A stretch of 37,432 nt of DNA from Eubacterium sp. (GTDB lineage Bacteria; Bacillota; Clostridia; Lachnospirales; Lachnospiraceae), in NCBI GenBank assembly GCA_022764165.1, contig JALERM010000092.1, forward strand, positions 1 to 37,432. The letters run 5' to 3'. The position numbers and the translations under genes are program-made. Each line of letters begins with the position of its first letter. The first letter of the stretch is position 1. Under the pieces are notes generated by a model. The model saw nothing but the letters and a program-made list of their open reading frames with translations, was not told where the DNA came from and ran no database searches. Below, piece by piece: positions 1 to 7,460 of this stretch.

Positions 1-449
1 ACCTGCTTTCCAATGAAAAAGCTGCGTATATCCAGACGATCATACAGGGCATAAAAAGGGCTCTGGGGAATAAAACTTCTGAGGGTGAACTGCAATCACA
101 ATCAGCCAGATTACTGAACAGAGGAAAACATGAGAATACCAAGGAACGGATTGAACTTCTGACACAGGATTCCAGTTTCAAACCACCACTTCTGATCCAT
201 GATCTGGGCATTATTGTGTGTCTGTTTTTCATGATAAGTTCCTATTGTTTTATTTTCCAACCTGAGTATCCTGCACCAGATGTAGATGAAAATGGAGAAC
301 CTCTACTCGGATCAGAAGATATTACCATCTTCAAAGAAGCAGATGGCACTTATACCATTCACGTGGATGGAACCGATATTTACATTCCGATATCAGAAGA
401 AGAAGCAGAGTTCAATCTGGAAGGCGGAGCGAAATTGATTGAAAAATAG
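1..449 (+). CDS. C-terminal part of a BlaR1/M56-type membrane metallopeptidase (5' end outside window)
   Basis: The frame is open from base 3 to a TAG at 447-449, so only the last ~148 residues are present. They comprise a charged, helical cytoplasmic-looking stretch (with NTKERIELLTQ, typical of the region after the M56 catalytic domain), one hydrophobic segment (LLIHDLGIIVCLFFMISSYC), and an acidic external tail of ~65 residues carrying a short beta-like motif (GTYTIHVDGTDIYIPI). In the BlaR1/MecR1 group, M56 peptidases sense cell-wall damage and cleave a partner BlaI-type repressor. The zinc motif and any blaI neighbour would lie upstream and are not visible. The family call rests on helix/TM/tail layout and weak similarity, so it is moderate; another polytopic sensor is possible. 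A strong terminator follows immediately. Confidence 0.5.
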   Translation, partial: LLSNEKAAYIQTIIQGIKRALGNKTSEGELQSQSARLLNRGKHENTKERIELLTQDSSFKPPLLIHDLGIIVCLFFMISSYCFIFQPEYPAPDVDENGEPLLGSEDITIFKEADGTYTIHVDGTDIYIPISEEEAEFNLEGGAKLIEK

Positions 450-453
450 ATAA

Positions 454-499
454 AACCGCCACATCTGCAAATTAGATTGCAGATGTGGCGGTTCCTTTG
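454..499 (+). terminator. Rho-independent terminator of the M56-type gene
   Basis: A perfect 17-bp stem (454-470 with 477-493) with a 6-nt loop begins 4 nt after the stop codon and is followed by a short T-rich stretch. It ends the plus-strand transcript. Confidence 0.85.
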
Positions 500-510
500 T
501 GTCTGAATTT

Positions 511-692
511 CAAGTACGCCGAGGCGTACTTGCTGCGAGGTGCGCGTCATGCTTTGCATGACACGATACATCTGCGCACCTCTGCAATCCGCCGGAGGCT
601 TTATCTTGGAAGGAGATTGGACTCCCACCAAGACTAACTTGTCTCAACTCGCCACCTATAGAGGTGGGAGTCTTATCTTCTTTCAAGATAAA
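511..692. repeat. Multi-hairpin structured element 1 (possible IS200/IS605-derived or omegaRNA-like remnant)
   Basis: A gene-free stretch densely packed with inverted repeats: a 10-bp hairpin (511-520/523-532), a nested hairpin (537-545/574-582 enclosing 546-562), and a long branched arm whose outer strands are 600-608/684-692 and inner strands 620-629/663-672 (ACTCCCACC / GGTGGGAGT). The same architecture, with a different sequence but an equivalent GTGGGRGWCTTA-type 3' strand, recurs at 7302-7458. No transposase or TnpB is nearby. The pattern resembles the palindromic right ends and guide-RNA scaffolds of IS605-type elements, but that link is inference. It may also act as a terminator for the minus-strand yeiH operon. 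Confidence 0.5.
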
Positions 693-712
693 TCTATTAA
701 CCCGTCCCATAG

Positions 713-1003
713 TCACTTTGTTTCCAACCAGTTCCAGAACTTATACATGATTCCTCCCCAGAGGAAGAACAGCACGATCAATACCCACATGGGTGTTTCA
801 GACTGATATGCATTTCCATTGACATATTTCTGGAATTCAGGAATGTCTGCATAGTAGTAAGCTCCTGCTCCAAAGTCAAGGCTGCTGCTCAGCCCCATCT
901 GATGGGCCATGATATATAGTGCCAGTGCCACGGTTCCCACAGCAATCACTGCACTAATCACTGTCAGCAGTCTGATTTTATGTTTTTTGGATGCCTGTTT
1001 CAT
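713..1003 (-). CDS. Small two-TM membrane protein, probable partner of the YeiH-family exporter
   Basis: 96 residues. The ATG at 1003 is preferred to the GTG at 1012 because AGAAAGG (1012-1018) lies 8 nt before it. There is a basic N-terminus, a TM segment at about residues 10-31, an exterior-type loop rich in Tyr/Asp/Gly (GAGAYYYADIPEFQKYV), and a second TM near residues 70-88 ending WNWLETK. It begins 15 nt after the yeiH stop codon with its own ribosome-binding site, so the two are almost certainly co-transcribed. I do not recognise a named family. Co-occurrence suggests an accessory subunit of the exporter, but nothing in the sequence proves interaction. Confidence 0.75.
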   Translation of the reverse strand: MKQASKKHKIRLLTVISAVIAVGTVALALYIMAHQMGLSSSLDFGAGAYYYADIPEFQKYVNGNAYQSETPMWVLIVLFFLWGGIMYKFWNWLETK

Positions 1004-1018
1004 TTCAATCACCTTTCT

Positions 1019-2395
1019 TTACGCCAGTGTCGGCAGCGGGAAGAATTTTCCTGACAAAAGCAGGTATACGGCAAGGAATGTCAGTACAATATTGAACAGC
1101 TGACCTACCACATACAGAATCAATGGCTTGCCTCCCTGGAACTGTTCTTTGATTTCGCGGAAGTTGGTATCCAGTCCGATGCTTGTAAATGCCAGAACAA
1201 ATGCCCAGTTTTTATACTGATCCAGAACTTTATTGATAGCAGATACTGTGTCACTTCCCACAGTCGGAACAAAGATAAAAGATGCGATAAGGGAAGCCGC
1301 AAAGAACCCGATAATGAATTTCGGAAGTCTGTACCAGATTTCAGAAGCTGATACATTAGCTTTTCCATCAGCTGTTTTTTCCACATGTGTGGAGAAAAAT
1401 ACAGCTACTGCAAATGCAATGAATCCAATCAGGATATTCTGGATCGATTTTACTAAAACAGCTACTGTCTGTGCTTTTTCTCCCAGTACCGTACCGGCAA
1501 CAGTTACAGCACCGGTAGAATCTACAGTACCACCAATCAGTGCACCTCCCATCACTTCACCCAGTCCTACGGCCCGGATAATAATCGGTTCAAATACCAT
1601 CATCAGTACAGTGAAGATAATTGAGATTGAGACTGCCAGCGACAGGTCTGTTTTCTTTGCTTTTGAAGAAGCACCTACCGCAATGGCAGCGCTTGTACCG
1701 CAGACAGCGGTTGCTGTGGAAACCGTGATTACCAGAGACTTATTATCCATTTTCAACACTCTGGTTCCAAAGTACCACATAAAAATGATAACGATTGGTG
1801 TAACAATCCAGGCAATTCCCAGACCATACAGCCCAAAGTTCACGATGTTGCTGAACAATACGGAAAATCCCATGATCACCAGTCCGGCTTTGATATAATA
1901 CTCGGTCTGTACTGCCGGTCTTAACCAATTGGGAACTCCAACGGTATTGGATACCACCAGTCCAACAATCAGTGCCCAGAATGCCCATTCCAGATAACGG
2001 TTTAAAGTAAATTCCGCACTGATCAGACGTACAATCACCGCCAGTACAAACAGTGTAAAGTAAGCAGGTATGTATTTCTTTAAGGATTCACCTTTCAAAG
2101 CGGCACCTGCGGAAAACAGGACGCCCAGAACCAAAGCGGTCAATGCAAGTTTTCCGAAAAAAGCACCATTCAGCTGATCCAGAAGGCTCACACCATTTCC
2201 CCAGGTTTCAAATTTTGCTGCCGAAAAATCAAAGTTTCCGGTAATCACACTAATTGCCGCCGCAATAATCAGGATAAATCCAATCCATACGGCCAGCCAG
2301 TCCTCCTTCTTCCACAAATCACTCAGTTTCGATTTGTCCGCTGTCACCACGTCTTGAGCAGCAACTTCATTTTTCTTTGTTAACGCAACACTCAT
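1019..2395 (-). CDS. YeiH-family (putative sulfate exporter, Cons_hypoth698) transporter
   Basis: 458 residues, an integral membrane protein. After a polar ~30-residue N-terminus there are about ten to twelve hydrophobic segments. Family-like stretches include PTVGSDTVSAINKVLDQ near the C-terminus, the Gly-rich GGALIGGTVDSTGAVTVAG and AVCGTSAAIAVG. The PSE/YeiH family is thought to export oxidised sulfur compounds; in E. coli yeiH is linked to the sulfite-responsive regulator YeiE. The substrate is not proven here. The location beside cysteine biosynthesis genes and a CymR-like dyad over the promoter (2422-2453) support a sulfur role. The length is somewhat above the E. coli homologue (~350) because of the N-terminal extension and extra membrane segments. 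A small membrane gene follows in the operon. Confidence 0.85.
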   Translation of the reverse strand: MSVALTKKNEVAAQDVVTADKSKLSDLWKKEDWLAVWIGFILIIAAAISVITGNFDFSAAKFETWGNGVSLLDQLNGAFFGKLALTALVLGVLFSAGAALKGESLKKYIPAYFTLFVLAVIVRLISAEFTLNRYLEWAFWALIVGLVVSNTVGVPNWLRPAVQTEYYIKAGLVIMGFSVLFSNIVNFGLYGLGIAWIVTPIVIIFMWYFGTRVLKMDNKSLVITVSTATAVCGTSAAIAVGASSKAKKTDLSLAVSISIIFTVLMMVFEPIIIRAVGLGEVMGGALIGGTVDSTGAVTVAGTVLGEKAQTVAVLVKSIQNILIGFIAFAVAVFFSTHVEKTADGKANVSASEIWYRLPKFIIGFFAASLIASFIFVPTVGSDTVSAINKVLDQYKNWAFVLAFTSIGLDTNFREIKEQFQGGKPLILYVVGQLFNIVLTFLAVYLLLSGKFFPLPTLA

Positions 2396-2421
2396 AATAA
2401 TCTCCTCTCATTTCATTATTC

Positions 2422-2474
2422 TTATAATCCCTATCTGTTTAATAGGATTATAACATAAAAAATTGAGGTGTCAA
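2422..2474 (-). promoter_or_regulatory. yeiH promoter with a CymR/Rrf2-like dyad
   Basis: On the minus strand TTGACA (2469-2474), a 16-nt spacer and TATAAT (2447-2452) form a consensus promoter. A near-perfect dyad (2442-2453 against 2422-2434, halves TTATAATCCTAT and ATAGGGATTATAA) overlaps the -10 and the start site, as a repressor site would. The TAATCC...AGGGATTA core agrees at most fixed positions with the B. subtilis CymR consensus as I remember it. A CymR-like repressor is encoded at 4016-4462. Confidence 0.7.
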
Positions 2475-2529
2475 TTCCCAAAAGCAGCTCTTATTGCATT
2501 TTATTCAAAACATACCTGAATAGTATGTT

Positions 2530-3150
2530 TTAAATAAAATATTCAATCGTATTCTCCGGCGTCTTTTTCGTCTTTTCATTGAAGATAATAACTGCCTCCC
2601 GCTCTTCCACCGGGCCCAGGGCATACAGTTCCGTGGATTCCCGGTTAAAACATGACTCCTCTACGATACGATTATAGGAAAATGGCTGATCTTCTACCCT
2701 GATAATCCCCGACTGCGTAAATGTTTCTTCGGAATAGTAGGGATCAAACATCAAAAGCTTATCTCCCCGGATTCCGGTCAGTAAAACATAATGACCGCAG
2801 TCATAGAACACTCGGAGAACCACCGCTCCGCCCCGGCACAGGGCATCATTGATCAGACTTTCTTTTCCAATCCATACACTTTTTCCGGACAAATGCCTGC
2901 TGGACACCGGAAGCTCACCAGTCTTTCCATAACCATTCAGCCAGTTACTGAGAAACATCATGGCAGCACTGGATGTTCCACTTTTTCCCATAATGCCTTC
3001 TCCATTATAACTGTCAAGGCAATAAAGCATAATATTCCGCAGAATGGCCGGTGAAATTTCTTCCCTCTCAAACAAAAAACTGACCGCATTCAGCATGGCA
3101 GTTGGACCACAGTCATATTCTGACAATTGATAATGCAATGGGTTCTTCAT
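2530..3150 (-). CDS. C39-like papain-fold cysteine peptidase domain protein
   Basis: 206 residues, soluble, no signal peptide. The N-terminus carries the hallmark YDCGPTAMLNAVSFL with nucleophile Cys14; the likely catalytic His120 is in CGHYVLLTG and Asp136 in LLMFDPYY, in the order of the peptidase C39 / BtrH-like fold. There are no transporter domains, so this is a stand-alone hydrolase or an inactive fold relative, not a bacteriocin ABC exporter. It starts 16 nt after the class II glutamine amidotransferase gene, so the two form an operon of two thiol-nucleophile enzymes. The substrate is unknown; peptide or amide cleavage is inferred from the fold. Confidence 0.75.
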   Translation of the reverse strand: MKNPLHYQLSEYDCGPTAMLNAVSFLFEREEISPAILRNIMLYCLDSYNGEGIMGKSGTSSAAMMFLSNWLNGYGKTGELPVSSRHLSGKSVWIGKESLINDALCRGGAVVLRVFYDCGHYVLLTGIRGDKLLMFDPYYSEETFTQSGIIRVEDQPFSYNRIVEESCFNRESTELYALGPVEEREAVIIFNEKTKKTPENTIEYFI

Positions 3151-3166
3151 AGCATTTCCTCTCTTC

Positions 3167-3940
3167 CTACAAATCTGAAAATATACGATACAGCAATTTC
3201 ATATTTTCCTCATTGTGCATATATTCATTTCCATGGTTTGTTCCGGTGAATACTCTATGCCCCTTCCGGTAAGCCAGAAGCGTAGTAAATGTCACCGGCT
3301 TCCATAGTTCTTTACTCAGAGGAACTGTCGCAAAAAGAACCTGATTTTCTTTCTCCAGTTCATACAGGGTATTGGCATAATTGGTATGTACATAACACAA
3401 TTCTCCATCATACAGCAAAAGATTCAGTTTATTTCCCTTCGCCATCTGCACAATGATAGAATCCAGCAGAGAAAAACGCTCCTGTTCATCCATCTTCCTT
3501 TCCAGTTCTTTCTCCCTTTGATTCACCCGATCCACCACATAATACAGGATTCTCTCACTGTCCGTATCTCCTGTCTGAACAGTTACATATTGATTCAACG
3601 GTTCATAGTCAAAAATTGTTCCATTATGAACAAGGGTCCATGTTCGTCCGTTCTTATCCTTCCTTGTATACGGATGACAATTACGGTACTCCACATTTCC
3701 AATCGTTGCATAACGAATATGTGCAAAGGCATTCTTCACAAGCACCGGAACCGTAAGCCTCTCTTTCAGATAATTGCTCCTGCTGGCCTGCATCGGCTCT
3801 TTTTCCAGCTGAATCTGATTCTCTTCCATACAGGCAAGCCCCCATCCATGCGGATGTGCACTGCTGTGAGAAAAAAACTCCTTCAGATACTCATTGATCT
3901 GACAATCTTCTGCTGCATTGATACCAAATAATTCGCACAT
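3167..3940 (-). CDS. Class II glutamine amidotransferase (YafJ/EgtC-like GATase)
   Basis: 257 residues starting MCELFGI, so removal of Met exposes the Cys2 nucleophile expected of Ntn-type class II amidotransferases. Further landmarks are HPHGWGLACM, FAHIRYATIG, NCHPYTR and the WTLVHNGTIFDY segment, all of which form the glutamine pocket in GATase_4 proteins. No synthase domain is attached, so glutamine-derived ammonia or a gamma-glutamyl amide must go to a partner or substrate. YafJ homologues are mostly uncharacterised; EgtC cleaves a gamma-glutamyl group. It is the first gene of a pair with the C39-like gene. The start is fixed by the need for Cys2 and by GGAAGG 11 nt upstream. Confidence 0.85.
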   Translation of the reverse strand: MCELFGINAAEDCQINEYLKEFFSHSSAHPHGWGLACMEENQIQLEKEPMQASRSNYLKERLTVPVLVKNAFAHIRYATIGNVEYRNCHPYTRKDKNGRTWTLVHNGTIFDYEPLNQYVTVQTGDTDSERILYYVVDRVNQREKELERKMDEQERFSLLDSIIVQMAKGNKLNLLLYDGELCYVHTNYANTLYELEKENQVLFATVPLSKELWKPVTFTTLLAYRKGHRVFTGTNHGNEYMHNEENMKLLYRIFSDL

Positions 3941-3968
3941 ATCAAATCCCTTACCTTCCTATGAAAAT

Positions 3969-4000
3969 GACCGTATCACGTGGCACTCCGCAATACGGTC
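3969..4000 (-). terminator. Hairpin after the cysK-metY-cymR operon
   Basis: An 8-bp stem (3969-3976 with 3993-4000) lies 15 nt downstream of the cymR stop on the minus strand and is followed by a short T-rich stretch. It is a moderate intrinsic terminator separating the sulfur operon from the amidotransferase pair. Confidence 0.5.
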
Positions 4001-4015
4001 TTTCCATATACATGT

Positions 4016-4462
4016 TCAGATATAGTACATATCCTGATTATACTCTTTGTAATCCAGATAATTTTTTCTCAGATCATCGAGTGTGATACTCTTCAGCAAT
4101 CCTTCCATCTGTTCATTCAGCCTGTCAATGATCAATTGCTGAATACTGGCTGCTACGCCTCTTCCATGACTGTCCTCAGGCATTTCCTCAGGCTCGATCT
4201 GATAACTGCCATCCAATGCCACAATGATTTCAGACACCGTCAGTTCTTCGGGAGGAATATTCAGCCGATATCCTCCCTGAGAGCCCTTGACACCTTTTAC
4301 GATTCCCGCTCTGCGCAGACCTGCAAATACCTGTTCCAGATATTGTGGAGAAATATTATTCCGCTCTGCTATATTTCCCAGCACCATATATTCGGTTCCC
4401 GAATGCATGGACAAATCAATCAACGCTCTGAGACCATATCTGCATTTTTTCGAAATTTTCAT
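4016..4462 (-). CDS. cymR: CymR-like Rrf2-family repressor of cysteine metabolism
   Basis: 148 residues. The ATG at 4462 is chosen over the GTG at 4474 because GGAGG sits 5 nt before it. MKISKKCRYGLRALIDLS, the winged-helix segment ISPQYLEQVFAGLRRAGIVKGVKGSQGGYRL and the terminal DMYYI match the layout of B. subtilis CymR (which ends in a similar hydrophobic motif). The three clustered cysteines that hold Fe-S in IscR/NsrR-type Rrf2 proteins are absent: that region reads EEMPEDSHGRG. CymR represses sulfur-uptake genes in complex with CysK when cysteine is plentiful. Here it is the third gene of an operon with cysK and the sulfhydrylase, 23 nt after the latter, consistent with that partnership. 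Likely targets are the sites at 2422-2453 and 6790-6837. Confidence 0.85.
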   Translation of the reverse strand: MKISKKCRYGLRALIDLSMHSGTEYMVLGNIAERNNISPQYLEQVFAGLRRAGIVKGVKGSQGGYRLNIPPEELTVSEIIVALDGSYQIEPEEMPEDSHGRGVAASIQQLIIDRLNEQMEGLLKSITLDDLRKNYLDYKEYNQDMYYI

Positions 4463-4485
4463 AATTTCCTCCACATCCTGATTGT

Positions 4486-5796
4486 TTACTGAACTGCTTT
4501 GAATGCCTCGTCAAGATCCTGAATAATATCATCAATATTTTCTGTTCCGATGGACAGACGAATAGTGTTCGGTTTGATTCCCTGATCCAGAAGTTCTTCC
4601 TCTGTGCACTGGCTGTGTGTGGTGGTTGCAGGATGAATTACAAGGGATTTCACGTCCGCTACATTAGCCAGCAGAGAAAACAGTTCCAGATTGTCAATAA
4701 AGTCTTTCGCTTTCTGTGCATCCCCTTTAATTTCGAAGGTAAAGATAGAACCACCGCCGTTCGGGAAATATTTTTTATACAATTCTTTCTGGCTTTCCTC
4801 TTCTGATACAGACGGATGATGTACTGCTTCTACCTGTGGATGATTATTCAGATATTCCACAACTTTCAGTGCATTGAACACATGACGTTCTACTCTGAGA
4901 GACAGAGTCTCCAGACCCTGCAGGAAGAAAAATGCATGGAACGGAGAAAGTGTTGCTCCGGTATCTCTCAGAAGGATGGCACGGATCTTAGTAACAAATG
5001 CAGCTGCACCTACCGCTTTGGTAAAGCTGATGCCATGATAGCTTGGATTTGGTTCTGTCAGAGACGGAAATTTTCCTGAAGCTTCCCAGTCAAATTTTCC
5101 GCTGTCAATGATCACACCACCAATCGTAGTTCCGTGGCCTCCAATGAATTTTGTAGCGGAGTGAACCACGATATCTGCACCGTATTCAATTGGACGCACC
5201 AGATAAGGTGTTGCAAAAGTATTATCTACCACCAGCGGAATTTTATGCTTATGGGCAATATTGGCAAGTGTCTCAATATCTACCACATCAGAGTTTGGAT
5301 TGCCAAGGGTTTCAATATAAACTGCTTTCGTATTGTCCTGAATCGCAGCTTCCACTTCATCATAATCGAAAATATTAACAAAAGTAGTTGTAATTCCATA
5401 CTGTGGAAGAGTATGGGCCAGAAGGTTATAGGAACCACCATAAATATTTTTTGCAGATACAATATGATCTCCATTCTGTGCCAGATTTTCAATCGTATAG
5501 GAAATAGCTGCTGCTCCGGATGCCACTGCCAGTGCTGCCACACCGCCTTCCAGCGCTGCAATTCGTTTTTCAAATACATCTTCTGTAGGATTGGTAAGAC
5601 GTCCGTAAATATTACCTGCATCAGACAGTCCAAAACGTGCTGCTGCGTGATCACTGTTGCGGAATACATAAGATGAAGTCTGATAAATCGGTACCGCTCT
5701 TGCATCTGTAACCGGATCGGGTTTTTCCTGACCTACGTGAAGCTGTAATGTTTCAAATTTGAATTTTCTATTTTCTCTTGTGATTTTTTCTCCCAT
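4486..5796 (-). CDS. metY: O-acetylhomoserine aminocarboxypropyltransferase/sulfhydrylase (Cys/Met PLP family)
   Basis: 436 residues. The ATG at 5796 with GAGGG 8 nt upstream is preferred over an upstream TTG at 5811. The protein is a fold-type I PLP enzyme: FKFETLQLHVGQEKPDP at the N-terminus, YGRLTNPT, the Asp-bearing VVDNTFATPYL, and the PLP lysine 216 in HSATKFIGGHGT. Length and the long C-terminal half match O-acetylhomoserine sulfhydrylases (~430) better than cystathionine enzymes (~380). It makes homocysteine from O-acetylhomoserine and sulfide in the cytosol. It lies between cysK and cymR (40 nt after cysK), so cysteine and homocysteine synthesis share one transcript and regulator. 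Confidence 0.9.
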   Translation of the reverse strand: MGEKITRENRKFKFETLQLHVGQEKPDPVTDARAVPIYQTSSYVFRNSDHAAARFGLSDAGNIYGRLTNPTEDVFEKRIAALEGGVAALAVASGAAAISYTIENLAQNGDHIVSAKNIYGGSYNLLAHTLPQYGITTTFVNIFDYDEVEAAIQDNTKAVYIETLGNPNSDVVDIETLANIAHKHKIPLVVDNTFATPYLVRPIEYGADIVVHSATKFIGGHGTTIGGVIIDSGKFDWEASGKFPSLTEPNPSYHGISFTKAVGAAAFVTKIRAILLRDTGATLSPFHAFFFLQGLETLSLRVERHVFNALKVVEYLNNHPQVEAVHHPSVSEEESQKELYKKYFPNGGGSIFTFEIKGDAQKAKDFIDNLELFSLLANVADVKSLVIHPATTTHSQCTEEELLDQGIKPNTIRLSIGTENIDDIIQDLDEAFKAVQ

Positions 5797-5836
5797 ATCC
5801 TTAGCCCTCAATCTTTCTATATTTTATTTATACCTT

Positions 5837-6769
5837 TTACTCTGTAAAAAGTGGTGTGGAATAGTATCTGTCTCCTGTATCCGGAAGCAGTGCTACAATT
5901 GTTTTGCCTTTATTTTCCGGACGTTTTGCCAGCTGAATGGCTGCATACAATGCTGCTCCTGAAGAAATTCCCACCAAAACGCCTTCTTTCTTTGCCAGCA
6001 GTTTCGCTGTAGTGAAAGCATCATCATTTTCTACTTTAATAATCTCATCATATATGTTTGTATTCAGTACATCCGGTACAAATCCGGCTCCGATTCCCTG
6101 AATCTTGTGAGGTCCTCCCTTTCCTTCGGAGAGTACCGGTGAGCTTGCAGGTTCTACTGCCACAACCTTTACATCCGGATTCTGTGACTTCAGATATTCA
6201 CCTGTACCTGTCAGTGTTCCTCCGGTTCCTACACCGGCTACAAAATAATCTATCTTTCCGTCTGTGTCATTCCAGATCTCCGGTCCGGTGGTTGCTCTGT
6301 GAATAGCAGGATTAGCCGGATTCACAAACTGTCCAGGGATAAAGCTGTTCGGAATCTCCTTCGCCAGTTCTTCCGCTTTGGCGATGGCACCTTTCATACC
6401 TTTAGCACCCTCTGTCAATACCAGTTCGGCACCGTAAGCTTTCAGAATATTTCTTCTCTCCACACTCATGGTCTCCGGCATGGTAAGAATGATACGATAA
6501 CCTTTCGCTGCTGCAATCGATGCAAGACCAATTCCTGTATTACCGGATGTAGGTTCGATAATCACAGAACCTTCTTTTAAAATTCCCTTTTCCTCTGCAT
6601 CTTCAATCATCGCTTTTGCGATTCTGTCCTTCACGCTTCCTGCGGGATTAAAATACTCCAGCTTCACCAGAACGGTTGCATCCAGTTCCAAATCTTTCTC
6701 TACATTCGTTACCTCCACAAGCGGTGTATTACCAATCAGACCAAGTGTTCCTTTATAAATATTAGACAT
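5837..6769 (-). CDS. cysK: Cysteine synthase A (O-acetylserine sulfhydrylase)
   Basis: 310 residues, the usual length. PLP lysine 47 lies in [11 protein letters not shown], followed by the phosphate/substrate loop [28 protein letters not shown], and GISSGAAL near the end, with the terminal [15 protein letters not shown] typical of CysK. It makes L-cysteine from O-acetylserine and sulfide. In B. subtilis CysK also binds CymR and acts as its co-repressor, and here both genes share an operon. It is the first gene, behind a consensus promoter (6824-6852). AGAAAGGAG lies just upstream of the ATG. Confidence 0.95.
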   Translation of the reverse strand: MSNIYKGTLGLIGNTPLVEVTNVEKDLELDATVLVKLEYFNPAGSVKDRIAKAMIEDAEEKGILKEGSVIIEPTSGNTGIGLASIAAAKGYRIILTMPETMSVERRNILKAYGAELVLTEGAKGMKGAIAKAEELAKEIPNSFIPGQFVNPANPAIHRATTGPEIWNDTDGKIDYFVAGVGTGGTLTGTGEYLKSQNPDVKVVAVEPASSPVLSEGKGGPHKIQGIGAGFVPDVLNTNIYDEIIKVENDDAFTTAKLLAKKEGVLVGISSGAALYAAIQLAKRPENKGKTIVALLPDTGDRYYSTPLFTE

Positions 6770-6789
6770 AGATTTGTGCTCCTTTCTAT

Positions 6790-6852
6790 TTCCTACTAAT
6801 TCGATATGTTTTATGTGCCTTTGATTATATTCCTACTTAACTGATATGTCAA
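6790..6852 (-). promoter_or_regulatory. cysK operon promoter with repeated TTCCTACT half-sites
   Basis: On the minus strand TTGACA (6847-6852), a 17-nt spacer and TATAAT (6824-6829) form a perfect sigma-A promoter. The octamer TTCCTACT (plus-strand reading) occurs at 6830-6837 inside the spacer and again at 6790-6797 in the 5' UTR, 40 nt apart (close to four helix turns). It resembles the half-site of the yeiH dyad and is a candidate CymR contact. Confidence 0.7.
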
Positions 6853-6907
6853 CTACTTTTTTTATTTTTTTCAATAATCCTCTCCGCCGCAGTGCGATCC
6901 TTTTTAC

Positions 6908-7303
6908 TTAGTTCAGTACAATCGTATTGACAGCCTTGATCAGATTTACCACATAGCTTCTGTCAATCAATGATACGGGTTCTCCGTCAACAACGGCGAG
7001 GCAGCTGCTGCCATCGTATCTGTACAGTTCTATTTTCACTTCCTGAACATTTTCATTATCCAGATGTACGACCAGGCTGATTTCTTTTTTGCCTTCCGGC
7101 TGTTCATCTGTAAATTCAGATGCTGTCAGAGAACCCAGTGATGTTCTGAAGTTATCAATTTCTACTTCTTCTTCCTGATAATACCAGATGGTTTCATCAT
7201 CATCCTCTTCGGAAGTGAATGTATAGTCTGTATCTTCCAGATTGATGTCTTTGTGAACATGAAAGAGGGTTGTCTCAGTGAGACAACCCTCTTTCTTAGT
7301 CAA
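6908..7303 (-). pseudogene. C-terminal fragment of a DUF4340-type protein
   Basis: The open frame of 131 codons contains a repeat-like beta domain (YTFTSEEDDDETIWYYQ, then FRTSLGSLTASEFTDE, then YDGSSCLAVVDG and SYVVNLIKAVNTI) that resembles the second half of DUF4340 proteins, which usually accompany ABC-2/GldG gliding-type transporters and are 300 or more residues long with an N-terminal TM. Here no signal or TM segment is present, and the first ~15 codons run through a perfect palindrome (7261-7295) that is not normal coding sequence. I read it as a remnant whose 5' part was lost. Its neighbour is another fragment (7461-7807), so the stretch is decaying. A short expressed protein cannot be excluded. 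Confidence 0.5.
7261..7295. terminator. Perfect 17-bp palindrome, terminator-like in both directions
   Basis: Bases 7261-7277 and 7279-7295 are exact reverse complements around one central base, with purine/pyrimidine ends (GAAAGAGGG / CCCTCTTTC). It lies inside the apparent 5' end of the DUF4340 fragment and next to the multi-hairpin element, and looks like a displaced bidirectional terminator. Confidence 0.55.
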
Positions 7304-7458
7304 GCGGATATTCGCAATCCGCTTCGCTACTTGCTCATAACCGAATAACTGCTTCGCAGTTTATCAGATGGGGCTTGTACCCCACCTGATACAAGTAAGT
7401 CCCTCCCCGCCACTTAATGCTTTCGCAGTTGAAGTGGGGGACTTACTTGATTCGGTTA
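7302..7458. repeat. Multi-hairpin structured element 2 (multibranch fold, possible IS605/omegaRNA-like remnant)
   Basis: A hairpin (7302-7309/7317-7324) precedes a closed multibranch: the outer stem 7338-7346/7450-7458 encloses hairpins at 7347-7361 and about 7363-7390 and a long imperfect hairpin at 7392-7449 whose ends (7392-7402/7439-7449) pair perfectly. The adjacent stems leave almost no unpaired bases, which is unusual for random DNA. The 3' strand (AAGTGGGGGACTTACTTG) parallels that of element 1. The outer 3' strand overlaps the ancestral stop codon of the kinase remnant, as if the element had inserted at the gene end. Confidence 0.55.
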
Positions 7459-7460
7459 AA

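Noticed and set aside
1233-1898. Plus-strand open frame of 221 codons inside yeiH
   Set aside because: It lies antisense to a clear membrane transporter, has low-complexity Ala/Thr/Ile composition from reversed TM codons, and no good start signal.
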